64,000 nt of DNA. Source: Tulasnella sp. 424 (lineage: Eukaryota; Basidiomycota; Agaricomycetes; Cantharellales; Tulasnellaceae). The position numbers and the translations under genes are program-made. The stretch covers positions 62,001-126,000 of the forward strand of contig WSUB01000085.1 in assembly GCA_019633425.1 (NCBI GenBank), read 5' to 3'. Positions within the stretch are counted from its first letter, which is position 1. The number at the start of each line of letters is the position of its first letter. The notes beneath the pieces were generated by a model. It did no database searches, was not told the origin of the DNA, and worked only from the letters and a program-made list of their open reading frames with translations. Of the stretch, positions 44,394-56,410 are shown piece after piece.

Positions 44394-46594
44394 ATGGCTG
44401 ATTTGTCCACATTCCCACCACCGTCGCCGACTATCCAGTCCACTAGAGTACAGTCCTTCGTGGAGGAGGATGAATCCAAGTCCAGGGTTGACCTCGAAAC
44501 TGGTAATGAAGTTGAAACCGTCAATGGTGCCGACGTATCAGACAAGGAGGTTCCAGCACAAGAACCGTCACCTCCTAACGAAAAATCTGAAAGCGCCGTC
44601 GTGGCTATCGGGCCACCTCCTGATGGTGGCTCGCGGGCTTGGCTTGCCGTGGTTGGAGTGAGTCTCAACTCGGGGTGCGCGATGACCAATCGGATTTGAC
44701 TGACGCCGGATTTAGGTTTCGTGTGCAGGATTTTGTACCGTGAGCGTCAAGTTATCTTTCCCTGAGCTCACGCAACTCTGACTGGTTTTGACTGTCTTGC
44801 AGTTCGGTTTTGCGAATGCCTTTGGTGTCTTCCAGGCATACTACACGAAAACGATTCCCGGTGTTGACCAGTTTTCAATTGCATGGATCGGCTCCCTTCA
44901 GTATTCCCTCATCTTTATGCCAGTACGATATCATGTGCTCCTCGTTGCTGCTTTTGGGCTGGCTGCTAATTACCCTGCCATAGGGACTATTGGCAGGCCA
45001 TCTTTCGGACATCGGCCATCTCAGACCCATGCTTGTGATTGCGTCTGCTGTTCTGGTGAGCTTATAAAGCCATGTTATACGCATGGTCGCTGACCGTTAG
45101 AACACATCGACCGTTGGAAGATTACGGCCATCTTTCTCGTCGCGGAGTGTAAGACCCTCTGGCAACTCATTCTTTGCCAGGGCGTCGCAATCGGCGGTGC
45201 CTCTGGTTTTTTATTTATGCCATCCCTTGGGGTAGTTCCTCAGTACTGTGAGTCGTCAGATTCAATTCATTTTAAAGCCGAGAATTCAATCTCGATATCC
45301 GACTCCTTTCAGTCCTGAAGAAACGGTCAACCGCCTATGGATGCACTGCAGTAAGTACATCCTTTTCAAATGATTAGTGCATGTGGGCTGAAGTTGCGCT
45401 CATACAGCTTGGATCGAGTCTGGGAGGGACTATACTGCCTATCGCCTTACGAAAGCTCATGGCGGCCGTAGGTTTTAAATGGACTATCCGTATCCTTGGC
45501 TTCATCATTGCAACATTCCTTGGGGTTATGGTCCTTTGCGTTAGGCCACGGGTCAATCGAAAGAAAGGTGGCAAATTCCCTATCAAGGACATACTGGGAA
45601 ATCGCCCACTCTTGGTATGTTCCATTCTCAGAGGGCGGGCATTGCAAAAATTAAACTGGGAAATATTTATGCAGTTTTATGTCGCGGCCGTCTCGATAAT
45701 GTGGTTCGGTATTGTACGTCGACCGGGATGCACGAGTCCCGTCCAGAATACTGACCAACCCATCTAGTATAACCCCCTAACGTTCTTCGACGTGTACGCC
45801 CAGGAAAAGCGTAAGCATGCTTAACCTTTACTTATAATTGCATACTGAGCCAATCGGCGAATGTACAGTGGGGATTCCCTCGACAAAGTCCTTCTATGTC
45901 ATCGTAACGGCCAACGGGGCCTCCATTATTGGTCGACTCGGGAGCGGCCTTTTGGCTGATAAGCTAGGCCCGTTGAATGTACAGACCGCATTCTGTGCGA
46001 GTGCTGCAATTCTGACAATTGCATGGCCGTGAGTACAGGGTGCGCTCGCTGCCTTTCTCGACTTGACAAAAGCTTTGCTTGCATTTAGGTATACTCGTGG
46101 ATTCGGCAGTCTCGAAGTTGTCGCTGTGTTGTATGGGTGAGATTCCAAACGATTCTGAACATAATCCGATGATGTCGACTAAGTACTATTGTTGTATCGC
46201 AGCATCTGCAGTGGCGTTTTCGTCAGCTTGCTTGCGTCCCCAACCTCGCACATGGTCCAGCCACATCAGATAGGAGCGACGATTGGGTTCACTGGTACCT
46301 GCGTATGTAACCACCACAGTGCAGTACAAACCGGAGTGCTTACTCGGTGTTTATCTTCGTAGATGGCGATCGGCGCCCTTGTCAGCGCTCCAATAGCTGG
46401 ACAAATCGTAGCGACTTCTGGAGGCTTGAATTTTGCTGCCGTCGGAGGCTACAGCGGTAAGCTACAGTTGAAAGCGCTTTGTCCCGATTGGTTGCTGACG
46501 GAGTAACTCTCAAGGTGCTGTTGTACTTCTTGCATGCCTCTTCAGTCTTGCTTCACGTTACTACGCCCTTGGAGGGTGGAAAGGCAAATTCTAG
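44394..46594 (+). CDS. Monocarboxylate-type MFS transporter, copy 1
   Basis: Many short exons from the ATG at 44394 (MADLSTFPPPSPTI) to TAG at 46592-46594. The diagnostic MCT/SLC16 entry motif is GPPPDGGSRAWLAVVGVS, followed by FGFANAFGVFQAYYTKTIPG, FSIAWIGSLQYSLIF, LLAGHLSDIGHLRPML, LCQGVAIGGASGFLF, TAYGCTALGSSLGGTILPIA, NPLTFFDVYAQEK, GRLGSGLLADKLGPLNVQT, and APIAGQIVATSGGLNFAAVG. It has 12 TM helices with an acidic N-terminus. Yeast relatives (Mch family) transport riboflavin or unknown monocarboxylates, so the substrate cannot be assigned. All exons I checked are open. Confidence 0.85.
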
Positions 46595-47283
46595 CACTTC
46601 ATTATCGGCACATCACATAGACTTCATTCTTGCATTTTGCACATGTTAAATATTGCATTCCTAATTCATAGCTTTCTCCATATTATACATACTTTGATTT
46701 GGCAAACGAAGGAGCAGACGGTGCCTCGACTCGCGCACTCGGCGCGCGTTTGAGAGGAATCAACGAGGAGTGGAAAGTCGAACCACCACACCGGGAATAA
46801 TCAAGCCGCTTTTCATGCTAGGCTTCAGACATCACATCTAGCATTAGTCGTGCACGGAGTTCGGGCAGTTTTCTTACGTATGCCGTAATGACCAACCCCG
46901 AGAGACGCGCGCGGCGTTGTTTGTCTCCGTCGGGGCACATTTTATCAGGAGAAATTACAGATTCCTCATATTTCTAAATCGACATATACTTCGCCAACTG
47001 CAAGTATATCCTCGAGAGGCTATAGATATATGGTCTTTGAGACTCTGCGCTGAGGAGGATAAATATTTCGCGGGGGCGTTAAGAGGTTCGTTTGCCCTCC
47101 CCGTAACACGCTATTCCTTTTGCCGTTTCCCACTGAATCGCATTCTCCAGCCAAAGAATCAGAAGACAAGCACATAATCACAGGGTAAGAAGATTTTGTT
47201 TAGCATATTTAAGGCAGAAATGGCCTACGTTGTGGCCTCCAAACATACCACCAACCTTCCGACCCGACTGGCCTCTAACCTCC
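46595..47283. other. Intergenic
   Basis: About 690 bp between two paralogous carriers. No gene seen; no clear similarity to the spacer upstream of copy 1 was noticed. Confidence 0.5.
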
Positions 47284-49497
47284 ATGGTTGAGCCTTCTCC
47301 ATCCTCACCGCCCTCCCCAACCATAATGTCGACAGGAGTACAGTCTGCTGTAGAAGATGGTACCTCAAAGTCTAATGTCGATCTGGCAATTGGGAACGAC
47401 ACCGCCACAGTTGTCGCTGGTGCACTGGATGAGAAGGGTCCCCGCACAAAAGAGCAACCTACTCATGCGGCTCTCGAGAGCTTAAAACCTGACTTTGGAG
47501 CTGTTGAACCCCCTCCAGACGGCGGTTTGAGGGCCTGGCTCGTCGTTACAGGGGTGAGTCGTAATGAAAATCCATGGCACAGGCTTGCAACTGAACCTCG
47601 GCTTTCAAAACGTAGGTATTCTGCGCAGGATTCTGCACTGTGGGTTTTTTGTGCTGCCGAGTGGGTGGTTGTTTGCTGACAGGGTGTCCCGAGAGTAGTT
47701 CGGTTTTGCAAACGCCTTCGGGGTCTTCCAGGCTTACTACGCCAAGACAATACCTGGGGTCACCCAGTTCTCGATCGCGTGGATTGGCTCGTTGCAGTAT
47801 TCCCTTATCTTCTTGCCGGTCAGTGGGTTCTCATGATTTCATGCCACTTGTCGCGCTCATTGACCTTCGAGGCAACAGGGATTGGTTGCGGGCCATCTCT
47901 CGGACATTGGATACCTCCGACCGATGCTTATAATTGCATCTGCCATCATGGTACGCGACACTTCTAATAGATGCAGGAAACCCTCACTTAACAATCGGCT
48001 CCACTGGGAAATGAGATCACTTCCATATTCCTAGTCGCAGAATGCAAAACGCTATGGCAGTTAGTACTTTGCCAAGGACTGGCAATCGGAGGGGCTTCAG
48101 GCTTTCTGTTTACTCCGTCACTTGGTGTTATGTCACAGTACTGTAAGTTCTGCATACGTGCTTGGATCTGTTCATTTCTAACAAGATATCATGGTCCCGG
48201 TTTAGTTCTTAAGAAACGCGCAACTGCCTACGGGTGCACGGCGGTAAGAGTAACTCTGTATCAGTCTCGGTATGGAGAGCCGCCTATAATACTAGGACAC
48301 CCTTTTAGCTCGGTTCAAGCCTGGGAGGGACGCTGTTGCCAATTGTACTGCGGAAACTCATTGCTGCTGTCGGCTTCAAGTGGACGATCCGGATCCTTGG
48401 GTTCATCATCATGGTGTTTCTTGGAATTATGCTCCTTTGTGTGAGGCCAAGAACCAACATCCGAAATCACCGGGGCAAGTTTCCTCTAGCGGAGCTAATT
48501 AAGAATCGCACTATGATGGTATGCATCAACGTCATCAACGACGCGCTGAGCATCTATTAACCTATCACCAGCTTTACATCGCCGCCGTTTCCATAATGTG
48601 GCTTGGGATTGTACGCCCCGTCGGGTTTAACACAAACAGATACTAACACGGTGATGATCCTTCCAGTATAACCCCTTGACTTACTTCGACGTTTACGCAC
48701 AAGAGAAACGTAGGCATACTTCTAGATTCCATCTGCCTCGCTGACTAATAGTCCTCTCGGTCTACAGTCGGGATACCTTCGAACCGATCCTACTATGTTA
48801 TCGTGACAGCTAATGCTGTGTCGATTGTTGGTCGAATTGGATGTGGTATTTTGGCAGACAAACTCGGTCCAGTAAACGTGCAAACGGCCTTCTGTGCTGG
48901 TGCGGCAGTTCTGACAATTGCGTGGCCGTGAGGGTGGCACCTGTTCAACGCTTTTATTCGATCCATTGACATATTTTTCTTGTATTCAGGTATACCCGAG
49001 GATTCGGAAGCTTTGAAGTCGTCGCAGCTTTCTATGGGTGAGTTTTTGGCTTCCCTTATATCAGAAAAAGCTTCATTCACACTACATCGGCGTTACAGTA
49101 TATGCAGTGGGGTTTTCGTTAGTTTGCTCCCAGCTCCTAGTTCCAATATGGTCCCACCCAACCAAATCGGAGCAAGTATCGGTCTAGCTGGCACATGCGT
49201 ATGTAACTACGATTCAACTTGGAGGGGATGGCGTTCTCACTGATATGTCGTGGCCCCGTAGATGGCGTTATTCGCTGTATTTAGTGCCCCAATCGCTGGC
49301 CAAATTCTAGACACCAGCGGCGGCATGAACTTCACTGCAGTCGGAGGCTACAGTGGTAAGGTTTTTTTGGAAGAGTCACTATATCTCGGAATTAGGCAAC
49401 TGACTCTCTGCGTTCAGGTGCTATGGTCCTTTTTGCCTGTTGCTTCAATCTTGCATCGCGATACTCGGCTTTGGGAGGGTGGAGAGGAAAATTCTAG
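47284..49497 (+). CDS. Monocarboxylate-type MFS transporter, copy 2
   Basis: Close paralogue of the gene at 44394-46594 with the same exon layout. The ATG at 47284 (MVEPSPSSPPSPTIMSTGVQ) aligns with the copy 1 start, so the longer upstream frame is not used. Key motifs: EPPPDGGLRAWLVVTG, FGVFQAYYAKTIPGVTQFSI, LCQGLAIGGASGFLFTPSL, KKRATAYGCTA, WTIRILGFIIMVFLGIML, NPLTYFDVYAQEKR, NAVSIVGRIGCGILADKLGP and the C-terminal ALGGWRGKF. It ends at TAG 49495-49497. Similar introns in both genes indicate a tandem duplication older than the 4.9-kb one. Confidence 0.85.
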
Positions 49498-50087
49498 TCT
49501 CCATGGCACTAAAAGGGGATCTCATTATTGTATTGCATCTTGCTATAATTCAAGACCCCCTAGGTTTCGGCGACTGTTGGTTGGGGGGAAGGGCTTTCCA
49601 ACCGGCCCCTGACACAGCCGCCACGAAGCTGTCAAGTGCCGGCATTCAAACGCCTTATTCGTCACGGGTCATCTGACCGTGGTTCATTTACTCCGTGCAC
49701 ACCGTTTCATCATATACTGTGGGATTTACTACGAAGGAGAACGGGCATGAGGAGCCTCGCCGAGCCTTTCATCCTCCGGTCCGGGTCCTGTAACCGGCGA
49801 TGAAGAGCCCAACGGAACATTTTGGACATATGCGCAGTGTCCATGCCGATGTTACGCGTACATGATCGGGGTTGCTCGCTTCATCGGAGACCCTGCCCGG
49901 ATTGACTCGGGGATCCGTAAGAATTCTTCCTCCCAGGAGCTTCTCCTTGGCAGACGTGATGCTGAGCTGGCTCGGGAGAAACCATGGACTAAGGTTAAGT
50001 CAATCCGTGAAATCTCCAGAAGTCCTCCGACCCGACTTAAATAGAACTCAAAAATGCTCTTCACTTGGTCAACATAACGGAATCCAG
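49498..50087. other. Intergenic
   Basis: About 590 bp. An open frame runs from 49872 into the next gene, but the signal peptide identifies 50088 as the start. Nothing else seen. Confidence 0.5.
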
Positions 50088-50937
50088 ATGCAGCTTCTCC
50101 GTACTCTCGCCGTTGTTCTTACCAGCGCCCTCGCTGTCTCGGCGGGGAAGACAAAGCCTGCACCCAAGCCCGTTCCTCTCAAATGGGGCGTACTTGCATT
50201 CCCCAGATATGTTGGCCTCGATGCCTACGGACCCCTCGAACTACTCAATATCGTGGCGTTCAATACACCAAATATGACCTTGTCCATCATTGCTGAAACC
50301 CTGGACCCGGTTCCAGCCCATATCACCAACAGTGCCGGTCCTCTGACCTATGTGAAGCCAACGTACACCATCGATCAAGATCCTCAACTCGACGTCCTGC
50401 TTATTCCCGGGGGACCGGGCAGCCGAATCGCGTATAACAATACCCGTATTATCGACTATGTCAAACGAACGTACCCCAAGCTCCAGTACATAGTGTCCGT
50501 CTGCACTGGCGCTCAGATTCTTGCCAAGGCTGGTATCCTCACTGGGAAGAGGGCTACGACGAATAAGTTCAGCTGGGCAGAAATGGTTGCGAGTGGGCCA
50601 GGTGTAAATTGGGTATGTAACCATAACAAGCCCCCTTAAAACCCTTCATGATCAAGCAATTTGATTAGGTTCCTTGCGCGAGATGGGTCGTCGACGGAAA
50701 TATCTGGACTTCCTCGGGTGTTGCCGCCGGGATCGACCTGTCTCATGCCTTCGTTTCCCAGATATACAAGAACGAGACGTTGGCTGACAAGGCTGCCAAT
50801 ATTTTGGAGATCGAAATCCACAAAGATCCGCACTGGGATCCATTCTGCAAGGTTAGCTCCTTGGCCAATTTCCGCTTGTGGTCAATGCTGATGCCCAGGC
50901 CAGATTTGGAACACAACCGCAGGTGGAACCCCCATGA
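50088..50937 (+). CDS. Secreted DJ-1/PfpI-family protein
   Basis: Three exons (50088-50612, 50669-50851, 50899-50937) give 248 residues. The start at 50088 gives a signal peptide (MQLLRTLAVVLTSALAVSAG), so export is predicted. The DJ-1/PfpI (class I amidotransferase-like) fold shows in WGVLAFPRYVGLDAYGPLEL, LDVLLIPGGPGSRIAYNN, the nucleophile elbow IVSVCTGAQILAKAGILTGK and WVVDGNIWTSSGVAAGIDLS. The catalytic cysteine is that of SVCTGA. Relatives include isonitrile hydratase and fungal extracellular members of unknown substrate. NNT and NET sites suit N-glycosylation. It lies between two carriers of the same family, which hints at shared regulation but does not prove it. Confidence 0.82.
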
Positions 50938-51395
50938 CCATGAGCATGTAGAGCGAACTGTATATCGTAATCAAAGAGGTTTCAAATGTACGCGGACTCT
51001 GTTTTCCTTCCATCTACATCTTCTGCTTGAGGCGAATGGGTGGATAGTTTGCACCAGTGTTGCAAATGATCTCTGCTCCCAGATTCCTACCGGCAGCAAA
51101 TAGCGTTCCTTGAACGCCTGCACCCCCAAAGTGTCCTCGATTCGCCACGTACCTTGGCAGCTCTAAACGGAGGGAGTAAAGAGGTATATAACTAAGGACG
51201 CGCTCGCGTGGACGGAATATCTTCGGGTATAAACGGACAACTAAACCCGCCGGCATTAGTTGCCGTGTTGCCGAGAGGCGCTAAACTGCAATAGAAATTC
51301 TGCCACAAGGTACCACGATTTGCTTACCTCCACCTCAAAGTGGAGGTTGAAGGAGTCGACCTTCCACTACTACTCTCCCATCTACTCCTCGAGCC
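50938..51395. other. Intergenic
   Basis: About 460 bp, promoter of the third carrier. Nothing recognised. Confidence 0.5.
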
Positions 51396-53423
51396 ATGGC
51401 CTCTACATTCTCTGATGCTAACGAAACCCGTTCCACGACTCTGACCGAGGTTGAACCGTCCCTCGAAGCTCGGGAAAGGGACAGCGATGCGAAAAGTGGA
51501 GTTATTGAGAAGGCAGACGAGGTTGATGTAGAGAAAACAGCCAACGCTGTTAGTGGTCCAGATACCGATGCCCCACCCGATGGTGGTTTCGCGGCTTGGC
51601 TTGTTATTTTTGGTGTAAGTGGAGGCTTGGCGAAATTTGCTATCGGCACACCCTGACTCTCGATCTGCTTTTGCAGTGCGCCTGTGGTGGATTTGCAACT
51701 GTGAGTATCGTAGTCTCATGGATGCAGCCTTGGAGCCAAATCACTGAACATTGATGCTTGGCAGTTTGGGTTTGCCAATGCTTTCGGTGTCTTCCAGGCC
51801 TATTATCAAGATCGAATCCCCGGAGCAACCCAGTCGACTATTGCCTGGATCGGGTCATTGCAGGTACAGCACGCTACAACCCCTGATTCCGATATGATAT
51901 TGGCTCGAGGCTCACCTATACCCTCTGTTTACAGTATTGTCTCATCTTCCTACCTGTGAGCTATTTCTGATCTCCACGTGCCTTCCTGAGGCTGACCGAG
52001 CTCTCCTCGCAGGGCCTCCCCTCCGGTCACATGACTGACAAAGGCTGGCTCAAGCTTCCCTTGCTAACTGGGTCCATTGTGCTTGTAAGGGTTTAGTTCG
52101 TTTCGAAAACGAACGCGAGATGAACCGTTTCCTTTAAGGTGGCGGCGACGTTCCTCATTGCAGAATGCAAGCAGCTCTGGCAACTCATCTTGTGTCAAGG
52201 ATTCGCTATTGGAGGTGCCGCAGGTTTCGTATTCCCGCCTTCCCTGACTGTCGTACCGCAGTGGTTCGACAAACGGCGAGGACAGGCTTACGGCATCCTT
52301 GCTATCGGGTCTGCCGTCGGAGGCACCACGTTGCCGATCATTCTTCGAAAGCTCTTGGACTCTGTCGGGTTCGAATGGACGGTCAGAATCTTGGGATTCA
52401 TTCTACTTGCTCTATTGGCGATTTTCAATCTCCTTGTTCGGCCTCGCAAGACGTATCATAAGCATGAACTCCCCAAGACCCCTCTCGCTACTTTGTTCAA
52501 GAACAAACCTTTAATGGTCAGTAGTGACCACACCTATCACAGGATATTTGTTAACGATTTATATCAGATCTACACCGCTGCGATAACAGTCGTCTGGCTT
52601 GGAATGGTGAGCAGTCGGCTGGTCTGCTATCGTGTCACCTTGACTAACGACTAGCTCCTCAGTACACCCCGCTTGGATTCTTCGATGTTTCCGCCCAACG
52701 CATCGGAGTTCCAGCTTCGAGATCATTCTACACCATCGTTGCTGCAAACGCAGCCTCTGGAATAGGCCGATTCTCGAGCGGGTTTTGGGCTGACTATCTT
52801 GGGTCAATGAACGTCCTGATCCTATTTTCCTCAATCGCTGGTCTCATGGCGATCTGCTGGCCGTGAGTCTTCGTAACTTTGTATCTCGGCTGTATACTTA
52901 CTTTATTGAACTCAGATATGCCCACTCATTTCCCTCGCTGTTGGTTGTCGCTATCCTTTACGGGTCAGTGACAGAGTGCAGGGGTTAAGATATATCTTGC
53001 TGACGTAGTGCATTTCGCCTTTTAGTTTTTCGAGTGGTGCCTTTATCAGTCTTTTACCATCGGCCATAAGCTACATGGTACCAAGACACCAACTGGGCCG
53101 GGCGATTGGTCTTTCCAGCACCATTGTAAGTGATGATTGATTGTACTGCTAGGCCTTAGAGAGCGAGCTAACCCCTGACTTCTTTTCAGATGTCTATTGG
53201 GGCCTTGGTCGGAAATCCTATTTCAGGTCAAATCCTGATAGTCAGTGGCGGGTTCAATGCAGTCGGGGGGTGGTCAGGTACGTACATTGGGGTCCCTCCC
53301 CCCTCTTATTAAGAGACGTAACCTTTCTGACAATTTTCTACAGGAGGGACGATTTTCCTTGCAGTGATGCTTATGATGGTATCACGACGATTGGCGCTGG
53401 GTGGTTGGAAGGGCAAATACTGA
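51396..53423 (+). CDS. Monocarboxylate-type MFS transporter, copy 3
   Basis: More diverged third paralogue, ATG at 51396 (MASTFSDANETRS) to TGA at 53421-53423. Motifs: DAPPDGGFAAWLVIFG, FGFANAFGVFQAYYQDRIPG, GLPSGHMTDKGWLKLP, LCQGFAIGGAAGFVFPPSL, QWFDKRRGQAYGILAIGSAV, WTVRILGFILLALLAIFNLL, TPLGFFDVSAQRIGVPASRS, GRFSSGFWADYLGSMNV, and the ending ALGGWKGKY. The intron positions largely match the other two copies. The more divergent sequence suggests a different substrate or an older split. Confidence 0.85.
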
Positions 53424-53980
53424 AGAGGGGGCAAAAGGAGCTGGGGAATCCCTTCGAAGGGGAACGACGTTCGCCAACTGTCACGCAACGAAGGCTGTAC
53501 ATAAAAATGGTCGTGATACGGTGACTGCTTTGGAGAAGTTGTGGCGTCGCCAAGGGCGTCTGAGCCCACCTTGGCGCCATTTCGGTATGACTCTCTCCAC
53601 CGCTCGATGGTGTTGCACGAATAAACGAGTATTACGAATTTGGAATCGAGTGCATGATGATCTGTCGACTCTTGATGAACTTTTTTGCGTGTTTCTGGGA
53701 ATGCGGCATAGTGAACGGGCAGTCTGCGAGGGACCCCGATGCGCAGAAGTCACGGGTGGACCCTGAGACGGCTATTCTTGGCGTCGCACCGCCCTAGTTC
53801 AAAACTCAACCGACGCCCAACGCGCTGCTCTCTACCCACGTTCACAACAGCACCCAAGACTCTCGTGCTCGCCACGCAGAAGGCACGAACGACGTATAAA
53901 AGGGCTCAAGAACTATTACGGCCACATATCACCACAGCGTCGTCCTCCAGTTTTCTCATTCGATCGGACTTTTTGGCTAA
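53424..53980 (+). promoter_or_regulatory. GH88 upstream region with TATA box
   Basis: No gene seen. TATAAAAG at 53895-53902 lies 86 bp before the GH88 ATG, in the usual place for an inducible secreted-enzyme gene. Confidence 0.55.
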
Positions 53981-55964
53981 ATGGCCCGCCTCCCTTTCTC
54001 GGTACTCGTCTTGGCACCACTGCTGGCAGCGGCCATCCCCCAGATACCCATCGAGCTATACTCTCCTCTAATACCCCAGAAGCTACTCGCAACGTCGCAA
54101 AAGTTCACGGCTGCTAATCCGACGTACCCGCAATGGACCACTATAACGCCGTCGGATGGCAAGTGGGTGTTTTTCAAGACCGACACCTGGACCAGCGGGT
54201 TCTTCCCCGCCAGCTTGATCCTCATGTACGAGCGAGGCCAACTTTGCGGAGATGGAAGCCTTGTCTCTCAGCAGGATGCGGCGACCAGCTTGAGTGAAGG
54301 CAGGACGTGGAGCGTTCCGTTGACGGGCCTCGAGACGAACAATTCCGTCAAGCACGACGTTGGGTGCGTGATTGCAATATGGACTAGGGGTTAGGACCTA
54401 ATGCGTGCTTTTCTCATTTTCATAGATTCATCAGCTTCCCGTTTTGGGAGGAAATTAAGATGTCAGTCGAGCTACGGCAACGCTTTTTGCGGTCTAGCAA
54501 CCATGTCCTGACCACTTCGCGTTCCTTCAGAAATCCCGCCAACGCTACTGCTGCGACTCATATCAAGGCATTTGCCGCGTATCTCGCCGGTCGGTTTAAT
54601 CCAACAGTGGGCTGCACGAAGAGCTGGGACAACGGCACTCCCCCAGAATTTGAAGGTTTGTGCTTCGTCTTTTTTCCCCATGTGGCCAACGTCGAATTTG
54701 ATTCTGACCGGGACTTATTTTTGACGGGCAGTCATCATCGACAACATGGTTAACATCGAGCTCTTCTTCGTTGCCGCGGATTTGCTTGGGCCAGCCGACC
54801 CGAATTACTCGCGTTACCGGTTTATGGCAACGTCACATGCGGACCATACCATGGTCAACCACATCCGACCAGATGGTTCGACATATCACGTCGTTACTTA
54901 TGATCAGAACACCGGTGCCGTGCTGCACCAAGGGACTGCTCAAGGTTATTCGGACAGCAGGTGAGGGGACCGGCAATCTATGGAGTGAGAGAAGAGCTCT
55001 CTGACATTTCGCCTACTTTAGTACCTGGTCTCGTGGACAGGCTTGGGGAATGTATGGGTTTACGTCGAGTACGTTCTTCCCGCTAGAAAGCTCTGACGTT
55101 TGGCCTTTGCTGATCGGCCTTGCACGTCAGTGTACAATCGAACTGGAAATGCTACATACCTAGACACCGCCCGACGACTCTCAACCTGGTACATCAGCCA
55201 TCTTCCTGAGGACAACCTCGTTCCCTTCTGGTCAGTCACGATTTTATGGCTTTGGAGAAAGCTTTCGTTCTTAGACATTTGAACGCAGGGACTTCAACGC
55301 GCCGTCTACCCCTACGCCTCCTCGTGACACTTCGTCTGCGACAATCGCCGCATCCGCAATGTTGTTCCTTTCTCAGATGGAGACTAAAGCTGGGAACCAG
55401 ACTGGTTCGGACCTGTGGAGGGATCATGCTATTTCGGTACTGCATTTCGTTCCTCTAGGTCTGGACCGACAGGCAACTAAAACAATTGGCCGCATAGCTT
55501 CTACGCGACACCGTTTCTCTGGGTTTCAAGTCCCAGAACGCCGGATGGGAATCCATCTTATCAAATGGTACTGCGAACAATCCGGTCTTCAATAATAACA
55601 CGGGCCTCACTTATGGTACGCTCTTTGTTCTCGAGCGAGGACTGGCGTTGAGCTGACCTGTCGACGATTGCATTAAAAAAGGCGATTATTATTTCATCAA
55701 GGCTGGAAACATGCTCCTGGAGATGGGTCTCGCGAACTGCAGCTCAGGCAGTGGTGCGATCACGAACCCCTATACGCCCGGGAACACCACGCATACAGAG
55801 AAGTCGGCAGGTCAGTTGAGAGGTCCAAGGACTGAAATAGGACCAGAAGCTGAATTTTTGATTCATCGATAGCCTTCCGAATCCTTCCCACCACGCCCCT
55901 TGCTGGGTCTATTGCGGCTCTTGTGGGTGGTCTCATTGGTTCATTTATCTTAGCGGGCTTTTAG
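53981..55964 (+). CDS. Secreted GH88 unsaturated glucuronyl hydrolase-like enzyme
   Basis: Multi-exon gene from the ATG at 53981 to TAG at 55962-55964. A signal peptide (MARLPFSVLVLAPLLAAAIP) precedes an (alpha/alpha)6-barrel-type domain: WVFFKTDTWTSGFFPASLIL, KHDVGFISFPF, FEVIIDNMVNIELFFVAADL, SHADHTMVNHIRPDGSTYHV and QGYSDSSTWSRGQAWGMYGF. The two aspartates expected to be catalytic in GH88 are those of HDVGF and IDNMVN. The family cleaves the unsaturated uronic acid left by polysaccharide lyases. The C-terminus has a hydrophobic run (PLAGSIAALVGGLIGSFIL) that looks like a membrane or GPI anchor, so the enzyme may be kept on the cell surface. Part of this tail is duplicated near 61505-61703. 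Confidence 0.85.
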
Positions 55965-56410
55965 TCGTTTGCGACATGGACACCGTTTCGAGGGACATTA
56001 TTATATATTACATTATTGAGAGACTATGAAACCCCCCAACATTTCATTGTGTTTTCAGTCCTTTCTGTTGCGTGCAGTGCCTGGTTGTCATAAGAGTTGT
56101 GAGGGCGCCAATGATGAAAGAAGGAGGTCCTTTCCTCTTTCAACGTCCATGTGAGGACCCTTTTAAGCTCAAACTCCACCAAACGCGTGCTGCTCCCGAA
56201 AGGTCCTTTCCGCCCACCATCTTAAGCCTGGGAGTAGGTCCTCTTACATCACCTTTATCCACTACTTATACGCCCACTCCCTCACTATCTCGCCTGGTGC
56301 GGGCTACTCATACTCGGCCTTCCCTTCTCTCTCTATTTTTCCCAACTCAGTCGAAATTACAATCCATACTTTCTATCATCGAAAACCGCTACTAGAAAAC
56401 AACACCTTCT
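55965..56410. other. Intergenic, paired with 61704-62098
   Basis: Promoter of the first Argonaute. A counterpart lies before the second: CAATGATGAAAGAAGGAGG at 56108 matches CGATGATGAAGGAAGGAGG at 61820, and AAACTCCACCAAACGCG matches GAACTTCGCCAAACTCC. Confidence 0.6.

Noticed and set aside
49872..50639. Upstream start at 49872 for the DJ-1-like gene
   Set aside because: The extension has no protein character, while 50088 gives a proper signal peptide.
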